Shown piece by piece: positions 1 through 5,070 of a stretch of 11,242 nt of DNA. The position numbers and the translations under genes were made by a program. The stretch is taken from positions 1 through 11,242 of the forward strand of contig JAFUTM010000431.1 of the NCBI GenBank assembly GCA_017484235.1, in the 5' to 3' direction. Below the pieces are notes generated by a model. It had not been told where the DNA came from, did not search any database, and was given only the letters and a program-made list of their open reading frames with translations. This DNA is from Selenomonadaceae bacterium. Lineage in GTDB: Bacteria; Bacillota; Negativicutes; Selenomonadales; Selenomonadaceae. How positions within the stretch are numbered: the stretch's first letter is position 1; each line of letters begins with the position of its first letter.

Positions 1-16
1 ATTTTCCAACTGTTAT

Positions 17-1252
17 TTATAATTGAAGCTGCATTTTAATTCGTTCCATTGCTTCAATCGTATTACTGCGGTCTCCAAATGCGGTAAGTCTGAAATATCC
101 TTCGCCACACGGACCAAAGCCAGCACCAGGTGTTCCTACAACGTTTGCCTCATTTAACAGTTTATCAAAAAACGTCCACGACGGCATATCTTTTGGCGTT
201 TGTAACCAGATATAAGGTGCATTCACACCGCCATAAGCCGTGAGTCCAATATCCTTTAAGCCATCGCGTATAATCTTTGCATTTTCCATATAATAATTGA
301 CGAGACCGTGAACTTGATTCTGTCCGTCTTCTGAATAAATCGCTTCCGCTCCGCGCTGCACTATATAGGCAGTGCCATTAAATTTTGTAGTCTGCCGACG
401 AAGCCACAAATTTTTAAGCGGCACATCGTCGCCATTTTTATTTTTGCCGGTCAGTTCGCGCGGAATCACAACGTAGCCACAGCGCGTTCCGGTAAAGCCT
501 GCTGTCTTACTAAATGAACGGAACTCGATAGCGCAGTCACGTGCTCCCTCAACTTCGTAAATCGAACGTGGCACATCATCTTCAGTTATATAAGCCGCGT
601 ACGCCGCATCATACAAAATAATCGCGTCGTTAGCTTTAGCATAATCAACCCAGCGTTTTAAATCGGACTTCGATATTGTTGTGCCGGTCGGATTGTTCGG
701 GCTGCAGAGATAAATCATATCGACGTGCTCATTAGGTATCGCCGGTGCAAAGTTATTCTCAGCCGTGCAAGGAAGATAGACAACGCCCTCAAAGTGACCG
801 TCGGCTTGTAAATCACCAGTCCGGCCAGCCATTACGTTCGTATCCAGATAAACCGGATAAACTGGGTCGGCAATCGCGATCTTATTGTTGAGGCCGAATA
901 TCTCTTGAATGTTGCCACAGTCACATTTACTGCCGTCACTGATGAATATTTCATCTGCCTCAACGTTTATGCCGCGCTGTTTGTAATTATAATCGGCAAT
1001 CTTTTCGCGCAAAAATTCATAGCCCTGTTCTGGACCATAGCCGCGAAATGTTTTTACATCGCCCATTTCATCAACGGCGTGCTTCATTGCGTCGATACAG
1101 ACTTTTGGCAGCGGCTGAGTTACGTCTCCTATGCCGAGTCGAATAATTTTTGCGGCTGGATTTTGCGTTTGATATGTTTTTATTCGTTTTGCTATTTCAC
1201 TAAACAGATAACTGCCTGGTAATTTTTGATAATTGTCGTTTATATATGCCAT
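17..1252 (-). CDS. dapL: LL-diaminopimelate aminotransferase
   Basis: This PLP-dependent class I/II aminotransferase converts tetrahydrodipicolinate plus glutamate directly to LL-diaminopimelate, bypassing the acylated DapD/C/E route to lysine and peptidoglycan. The protein has 411 residues, the usual DapL length. Visible motifs are GSYLFSEIAKR (13-23), RLGIGD (38-43), the cofactor phosphate-binding stretch SDGSKCD (105-111), SPNNPTG (184-190) with Asn187, Asp215 in LYDAAYAAY, and the Schiff-base Lys249 in SFSKTAGFTGTRCG. The SDGSKCD and TAGFTGTRCGY signatures separate DapL from aspartate or tyrosine aminotransferases. The ATG start is well supported by a GGAGG Shine-Dalgarno seven bases upstream. 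It lies 273 bp downstream of the KAS III gene and may have its own promoter. Only 16 bp follow the stop in this window, so the downstream neighbour is unknown. Confidence 0.96.
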   Translation of the reverse strand: MAYINDNYQKLPGSYLFSEIAKRIKTYQTQNPAAKIIRLGIGDVTQPLPKVCIDAMKHAVDEMGDVKTFRGYGPEQGYEFLREKIADYNYKQRGINVEADEIFISDGSKCDCGNIQEIFGLNNKIAIADPVYPVYLDTNVMAGRTGDLQADGHFEGVVYLPCTAENNFAPAIPNEHVDMIYLCSPNNPTGTTISKSDLKRWVDYAKANDAIILYDAAYAAYITEDDVPRSIYEVEGARDCAIEFRSFSKTAGFTGTRCGYVVIPRELTGKNKNGDDVPLKNLWLRRQTTKFNGTAYIVQRGAEAIYSEDGQNQVHGLVNYYMENAKIIRDGLKDIGLTAYGGVNAPYIWLQTPKDMPSWTFFDKLLNEANVVGTPGAGFGPCGEGYFRLTAFGDRSNTIEAMERIKMQLQL

Positions 1253-1308
1253 TAAGGTTCCTCCAAACTAAAATCCATTGAACTTGATATTGTGACTTAG
1301 TTATATTT

Positions 1309-1338
1309 TTTATATTTGCATCTACTTTCTTTACACAA
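1309..1338 (-). promoter_or_regulatory. Candidate promoter for dapL
   Basis: On the minus strand, TTGTGT (1333-1338) and TATAAA (1309-1314) are separated by 18 bp, about 55 bp upstream of the dapL ATG. The -10 matches consensus at five of six positions and the -35 only weakly. The -35 half falls inside the right arm of the inverted-repeat element at 1326-1430, so if real the element supplies part of the promoter. The AT-rich surroundings make chance matches likely. Confidence 0.3.
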
Positions 1339-1430
1339 AGAATCTTTTTGTTGGTCAAGCTGCTGAAGCTTCGTAAACCGCATCGGCTAAGGAAAGCTGA
1401 GAGGCTGGACCAACTAAAAGTACAAAGAAA
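1326..1430. repeat. Inverted-repeat mini-element in the gap before dapL
   Basis: About 105 bp with imperfect inverted arms. TTTCTTTACAC at 1326-1336 mirrors GTACAAAGAAA at 1420-1430 (9 of 11 match). Inside these, GTTGGTC (1350-1356) is mirrored exactly by GACCAAC (1408-1414), with short further pairing towards the centre. No transposase is encoded, and the one open frame across it lacks a ribosome-binding site. The architecture fits a small dispersed intergenic repeat or MITE-like element, or a structured RNA. Copy number elsewhere in the genome cannot be seen from this window, so mobility is inference. Confidence 0.5.
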
Positions 1431-1433
1431 CTT

Positions 1434-1490
1434 GTCCGCTGAAGTCACATCACGTGACTAAACGCGGACGGCCTCACATCACGTTCGGCC
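1434..1490. repeat. Tandem hairpins sharing an 11-bp direct repeat
   Basis: Two adjacent palindromic units. The first is nested: GTCCGC (1434-1439) pairs with GCGGAC (1464-1469), and inside it GTCAC (1444-1448) pairs with GTGAC (1454-1458). The second has GGCC arms at 1470-1473 and 1487-1490. The 11-mer TCACATCACGT occurs in both, at 1445-1455 and 1474-1484, 29 bp apart. It is more GC-rich than the bases around it and directly abuts the inverted-repeat element at 1326-1430, so the two may form one composite repeat of about 165 bp. No U-run follows it on the minus strand, so it is not a classic terminator for the upstream KAS III gene. Confidence 0.5.
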
Positions 1491-1521
1491 ATAAAAGTAT
1501 GATAATTTTATTCAGCATTTC

Positions 1522-1542
1522 TAATTCATAATTCCTCATTAG
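1522..1542. repeat. Three-unit heptanucleotide repeat fragment overlapping the KAS III stop
   Basis: Three consecutive 7-bp units, TAATTCA, TAATTCC and TCATTAG, closely match the end of the long heptad tract at 10840-10860 (TAATTCA, CAATTCC, TCATTAT). The fragment contains the stop codon and last codons (Asn-Glu-Glu-Leu) of the FabH-like gene, so the repeat contributes coding sequence. Confidence 0.55.
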
Positions 1543-2548
1543 TCAATTGGCTTAGGTCGGCAATGCAGCCCGACCACGACAGACCAACTCCAAATCCAGC
1601 AAGCATTACTTTTTGCAGATTGGAAGTTGGCGTATCTTTTATAACGTGCAGAATGCCAAATGGCAGCGTGCCGGAAACTGTATTTCCAATATCTGTGATG
1701 TCATTGTAAAAATTCAGCCCTTCGAGCTGGCACTTCTTTTGCACCTGGTTCATCATAAAGTGATTCGCTTGATGAAATATATAATAGTTTATATCTTCAC
1801 GGTTCAGCTGAGCCTTATTCAGTACGTCCTCAACCAGCTTTGGCACCGTTCTGAATGTAAAGTACGTAATCGCCATTCCGTCCATATGCACTTCATAATT
1901 TGTATGAATGTTGCCGTGTTCGTCCGTTTCCACAACTTCAGCGTTCTCACGCGGAGGCAAACGGCTACCGCCAACCGGAATATAAAGGCTGTCATATTTA
2001 GATCCGTCCGTTCCGAATACAAATGCGTCCAGAAATGGCTTATCCGACTCTTCGGCACTTATCAAAGTTGCCGTTGCGCCGTCGCCAAACAGTGGACGTA
2101 TCGGTTTATCTTTTTTATTTATGTATTTATTATAAATGCTCGAGGTCAGCAGCAGCACATTTTTGGCCAACTTAGACTCAATCAGGCCTTTTGCCAATGA
2201 CAGGCCATAGACATAGCCGGAGCAGCCCAAACTATAATCCAGTGCGCCAGCGCTCTTCGGCAGGTTAAGCCTGTGCTGAAGGTGGCACGCCGTCGTCGGC
2301 ATTTGATAATCTGGATGCTGCGTGCACAGCAAAATAAAATCTATATTGTCACGATTTATTTTATATTTATTAAAAAGATTTTCTGCAGCGTTAAACGCTA
2401 AATCGCCGGCGGACTCATCATCTGCCGCGATATGCCGTTCAGTTATGCCCAGCTTGCCGATAAAGCGTTGGTCGCCAAAATCTTTGTTTGACTCAACCTT
2501 TTCGGGCAGGTACGCTGACACCGCCTTGATACAGGCAAATTTACTCAT
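1526..2548 (-). CDS. Beta-ketoacyl-ACP synthase III family protein (FabH-like)
   Basis: Thiolase-fold condensing enzyme of 340 residues, expected to condense an acyl-CoA or acyl-ACP with malonyl-ACP in the cytoplasm. The Cys-His-Asn triad is visible: Cys109 in SLGCSGYVYGL, His259 in FHQANHFM and Asn289 in DIGNTVSGTLPFG. FGDGATATL (154-162) and the C-terminal GFGVGLSWSG (318-327) are also typical. It is slightly longer than housekeeping FabH (about 315-330). Features such as PVGGSRLPP (191-199) and SGTLPFG in place of the usual alanine-rich stretch after the Asn recall FabH paralogues found in surface-glycan and secondary pathways, so I do not assign fabH firmly. It starts 29 bp after ispG and is probably co-transcribed with it. 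A GGTG Shine-Dalgarno lies eight bases before the ATG. The last codons, TNEEL, lie in a heptad-repeat fragment. Confidence 0.88.
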   Translation of the reverse strand: MSKFACIKAVSAYLPEKVESNKDFGDQRFIGKLGITERHIAADDESAGDLAFNAAENLFNKYKINRDNIDFILLCTQHPDYQMPTTACHLQHRLNLPKSAGALDYSLGCSGYVYGLSLAKGLIESKLAKNVLLLTSSIYNKYINKKDKPIRPLFGDGATATLISAEESDKPFLDAFVFGTDGSKYDSLYIPVGGSRLPPRENAEVVETDEHGNIHTNYEVHMDGMAITYFTFRTVPKLVEDVLNKAQLNREDINYYIFHQANHFMMNQVQKKCQLEGLNFYNDITDIGNTVSGTLPFGILHVIKDTPTSNLQKVMLAGFGVGLSWSGCIADLSQLTNEEL

Positions 2549-2577
2549 CTATTCATCACCAAAAACATTTACCAAAT

Positions 2578-3642
2578 TTAATCTTGCATCAAAATCATAT
2601 CGATTTCCTTAAAAAGCTCATCGACAAGTTCAGCCTCCGGCACTTTGCGGACAATCTGACCTTTTCTAAAGATAATGCCTTCACCGTCAGCACCAGCAAT
2701 GCCCACATCTGCCTCACGCGCCTCACCTGGTCCATTCACAACGCATCCCATTACCGCAACCGTTATATTCTCCTTAACAGTGGCAAGTTTATTTTCAACT
2801 TTAGCCGCAATGCTTGGCAGGTCTATTCGCGTTCTGCCACAGGTCGGGCACGCTATTAACGTCGCGCCAAATTGTTTCAAGCCGAGTGACTTTAATATCT
2901 CGTTCGCAACTCTTACCTCGACAACTGGATCGCCCGTCAGTGACACGCGGATTGTGTCACCGATACCTTCCGCCAGTAGTGCGCCTATGCCGACTGCCGA
3001 TTTTATTACGCCAGTATTAACCGTTCCAGCTTCCGTTATACCAAGATGCAGCGGATAATCTACTTTCTCACTCATCAGTCGGTACGCCTCAAGCGTCAAT
3101 GGTACGTCGTGTGCTTTCAAGGATATTTTTATATCGTAAAAGTTTTCATCTTCCAATATTTTTACGTGTTCGAGTGCGGACTCAACCAGTGCCTCTGCCG
3201 TTACGCCACCGTACTTCGCCAGCAGTTTGCGGCTGAGTGAACCGGCGTTGACTCCTATCCGTATCGGAATGTTAGCGGACTTGGCTTCAGTGACCACTGA
3301 TTTAACGTGGGCTGCGCCGCCGATATTTCCAGGATTGAGTCTCAGAGCAGCTATGCCTTGATGAATCGCCTCTATCGCTAATTTATAATCAAAGTGAATA
3401 TCCGCAACCAGCGGCACATTTACTGAACGAATGATGCTGCCTAAATTCTTAGCCGCGTCCATATCCGGCACTGCCAGTCTCACTATATCGCAGCCCACCT
3501 CAGCGAGCTGGTTTATCTGGCTGACCGTTGCGGCCGTGTCGGTTGTTTTAGTATTTGTCATTGACTGTACGGAAACAGGTGCGCCGCCACCGATTAGAAT
3601 GCCTCCAACATTTATTTGTCGTGTCTTCTTTCGATTATGCAT
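2578..3642 (-). CDS. ispG: (E)-4-hydroxy-3-methylbut-2-enyl-diphosphate synthase
   Basis: IspG (GcpE) is a [4Fe-4S] enzyme of the methylerythritol phosphate pathway. It reductively converts methylerythritol cyclodiphosphate to HMBPP for isoprenoid synthesis. The 354-residue protein has the short bacterial architecture: a TIM barrel beginning RKKTRQINVGG and GGGAPVSVQSMTNT, then a C-terminal cluster domain with Cys265 and Cys268 in CPTCGRT, Cys300 in MGCVVNGPGEA and Glu307. I place the start at the ATG at 3640-3642, nine codons inside the longest open frame. AAAGGTG lies eight bases before it, and the longer start at 3669 would fall at the predicted transcription start of the promoter at 3674-3702. 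The family also normally begins close to the RKTRQ motif. It leads a probable two-gene unit with the KAS III gene. Confidence 0.96.
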   Translation of the reverse strand: MHNRKKTRQINVGGILIGGGAPVSVQSMTNTKTTDTAATVSQINQLAEVGCDIVRLAVPDMDAAKNLGSIIRSVNVPLVADIHFDYKLAIEAIHQGIAALRLNPGNIGGAAHVKSVVTEAKSANIPIRIGVNAGSLSRKLLAKYGGVTAEALVESALEHVKILEDENFYDIKISLKAHDVPLTLEAYRLMSEKVDYPLHLGITEAGTVNTGVIKSAVGIGALLAEGIGDTIRVSLTGDPVVEVRVANEILKSLGLKQFGATLIACPTCGRTRIDLPSIAAKVENKLATVKENITVAVMGCVVNGPGEAREADVGIAGADGEGIIFRKGQIVRKVPEAELVDELFKEIDMILMQD

Positions 3643-3673
3643 TATCATCACACCTTTCACTTTAATCATTTTG

Positions 3674-3702
3674 ATTATACCATATAAACCTCATTGAATC
3701 AA
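3674..3702 (-). promoter_or_regulatory. Extended -10 promoter of ispG
   Basis: On the minus strand, TTGATT (3697-3702) is followed by a 17-bp spacer and a perfect TATAAT (3674-3679). The bases just upstream of the -10 form TGG, giving the extended -10 TGnTATAAT. Transcription would start near 3667, leaving a leader of about 25 nt before the ATG at 3642 with its AAAGGTG site. The -35 begins just past the U-run of the ahcY terminator, so ispG is insulated from ahcY and independently expressed. Confidence 0.75.
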
Positions 3703-3709
3703 TAGGGAT

Positions 3710-3743
3710 AAAAAAATAAAAAAGTCTGCCTTATGACAGACTT
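3710..3743 (-). terminator. Intrinsic terminator of ahcY
   Basis: In the ahcY transcript, AAGTCUGUC and GGCAGACUU form a 9-bp stem (3722-3743, one G-U pair) around an AUAA loop. It is followed by two U-runs (3718-3723 and 3710-3716) separated by one A. The stem begins 24 nt after the ahcY stop codon. Confidence 0.88.
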
Positions 3744-3767
3744 AAAATGTTTATCGTAAATATCGAA

Positions 3768-5000
3768 TTAGAGTCCGAGATATTTACGTTGTTCTTCAGT
3801 TAAGGTATCAATTGAAACACCGAGCGCCTTGAGTTTAATATTGGCAATTTTAACATTGATGTCCTCTGGCAGTAAATAAACGTGATTTTCCATTGATTCG
3901 TGATTCTTGAGAATGTGCATTGCTGAGAAGAACTGAACGGCAAATGATAAGTCCATAACTTCGGCAGGGTGACCGTCGCCGCTTGCAAGATTGACCAGAC
4001 GACCTTCGGCTAACAAGTAAATCTTTTTATCGCCTACCATAAATTCTTCAATGTTAGGTTTAACTGTTCTGCGTGATTTTGATATTGCCGCTAAATCAGG
4101 AATATTAATTTCTACATCAAAGTGGCCGGCATTGGCAAGCATTGCGCCGGATTTCATCAGCTCAAAATGTTTTTTATTTATAACATCATTGCAGCCAGTC
4201 AGAGTCAAGAATATATCACCAAGAGGAGCCGCCTCCGTCATTGGCATAACTCTAAATCCGTCAAAGACCGCTTCTATGGATTTAATCGGATCCACTTCAG
4301 TGACAATTACGTTTGCGCCGAGCCCGCGTGCCCGCATTGCCGCGCCTCTTCCGCACCAGCCGTAACCGGCAATTACTACAGTCTTACCGGCAATGACTAG
4401 ATTCGTCGTCCTCATAATTCCGTCAAAAGTTGATTGGCCTGTGCCATAGCGGTTGTCAAACAGATATTTCATATAAGCGTCGTTCGCCGCAATCATTGGA
4501 AAAGCAAGCTCACCGTCAGCGTCTAACTTTTTAAGACGATTTACGCCTGTCGTAGTCTCCTCTGAACCGCCGTAAAGATTTTTGATTAAATCGCGACGCT
4601 TAGTGTGCAGCAAATGAACGAGATCACCGCCGTCATCAATTATAATATGCGGTGGATTGTCAACAGCACGCTCAACATAATTAAAATATTCTTCTTCAGA
4701 GCAGGCGTGCGTTGCAAAAACATTGACGCCACTCTCAGCAAGTGCCGCGCAAACGTCGTCCTGTGTGGACAGTGGATTGGAACCGCAGATTGATACATTT
4801 GCGCCGGCGTGATGAAACACTTGCGCCATATAAGCTGTCTTCGCCTCAAGATGAAGAGAAATAGTAACATTTAAACCGGCGAACGGCTTAGACTGACTGT
4901 ATTCGTCATTAATGGCGTTGAGCACGGGCATAAAATTTTTAACCCAATTAATTTTATCGGCACCACTTTTAGCAATTGACATATCTTTTACTATAGACAT
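3768..5000 (-). CDS. ahcY: Adenosylhomocysteinase (S-adenosyl-L-homocysteine hydrolase)
   Basis: NAD-dependent cytosolic enzyme that hydrolyses S-adenosylhomocysteine to adenosine and homocysteine, relieving product inhibition of methyltransferases and feeding the methionine cycle. The protein has 410 residues, the short form typical of many anaerobic bacteria and archaea. Visible motifs are CGSNPLSTQDDV (72-83), the IDDGGDL acid patch (121-127), SEETTTGV (146-153), the conserved Lys178, Asp182 and Asn183 region before GTGQSTFDG, the Rossmann NAD-binding GYGWCGRG (212-219), and the GHPAEVMDLSFA signature (343-354) near the C-terminus. The ATG has a GGAG site eight bases upstream; an internal Met at codon 7 lacks one. 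It appears monocistronic, with its own promoter and a strong terminator. Its neighbours are not methionine-cycle genes. Confidence 0.96.
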   Translation of the reverse strand: MSIVKDMSIAKSGADKINWVKNFMPVLNAINDEYSQSKPFAGLNVTISLHLEAKTAYMAQVFHHAGANVSICGSNPLSTQDDVCAALAESGVNVFATHACSEEEYFNYVERAVDNPPHIIIDDGGDLVHLLHTKRRDLIKNLYGGSEETTTGVNRLKKLDADGELAFPMIAANDAYMKYLFDNRYGTGQSTFDGIMRTTNLVIAGKTVVIAGYGWCGRGAAMRARGLGANVIVTEVDPIKSIEAVFDGFRVMPMTEAAPLGDIFLTLTGCNDVINKKHFELMKSGAMLANAGHFDVEINIPDLAAISKSRRTVKPNIEEFMVGDKKIYLLAEGRLVNLASGDGHPAEVMDLSFAVQFFSAMHILKNHESMENHVYLLPEDINVKIANIKLKALGVSIDTLTEEQRKYLGL

Positions 5001-5032
5001 TTTAACATCTCCATTTTAATTATTTCAAATAT

Positions 5033-5061
5033 TTTATATCAAAACGCCAAAAAAGTAAACA
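5033..5061 (-). promoter_or_regulatory. Extended -10 promoter candidate of ahcY
   Basis: On the minus strand the -10 TATAAA (5033-5038) is preceded by TGA, giving TGnTATAAA. Seventeen base pairs upstream is a weak -35, TGTTTA (5056-5061); a TTTACT offset by two bases is an alternative at suboptimal spacing. It sits 33 bp upstream of the ahcY ATG. No convincing riboswitch fold fits in the 70-bp gap, and no strong terminator for the upstream kinase gene is visible there. Confidence 0.5.
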
Positions 5062-5070
5062 CTCAAATTT

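Noticed and set aside
1200..1448. 82-codon minus-strand open frame across the repeat element into dapL
   Set aside because: It begins with GTG inside a hairpin, has no ribosome-binding site, runs through the inverted repeat and overlaps the start of dapL out of frame. It is probably a spurious translation of repeat DNA.
1434..1490. Intrinsic terminator for the ispG-KAS III unit
   Set aside because: The stems are real, but no U-run follows them on the minus strand, and the shared 11-mer fits a repeat module better.
1613..2200. 195-codon plus-strand open frame opposite the KAS III gene
   Set aside because: It is antisense to a well-supported gene, with no domain, no plausible ribosome-binding site and an amino-acid composition typical of a shadow frame.
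2675..3058. 127-codon plus-strand open frame opposite ispG
   Set aside because: It lies wholly antisense within ispG and is rich in Ser, Pro and Ala from reverse reading of conserved codons; there is no independent coding evidence.
5001..5070. SAM or SAH riboswitch upstream of ahcY, or a terminator for the kinase gene
   Set aside because: Only 70 bp of AT-rich sequence is available. There is no conserved riboswitch core, and the only inverted repeat (AGT/ACT arms) is three base pairs.
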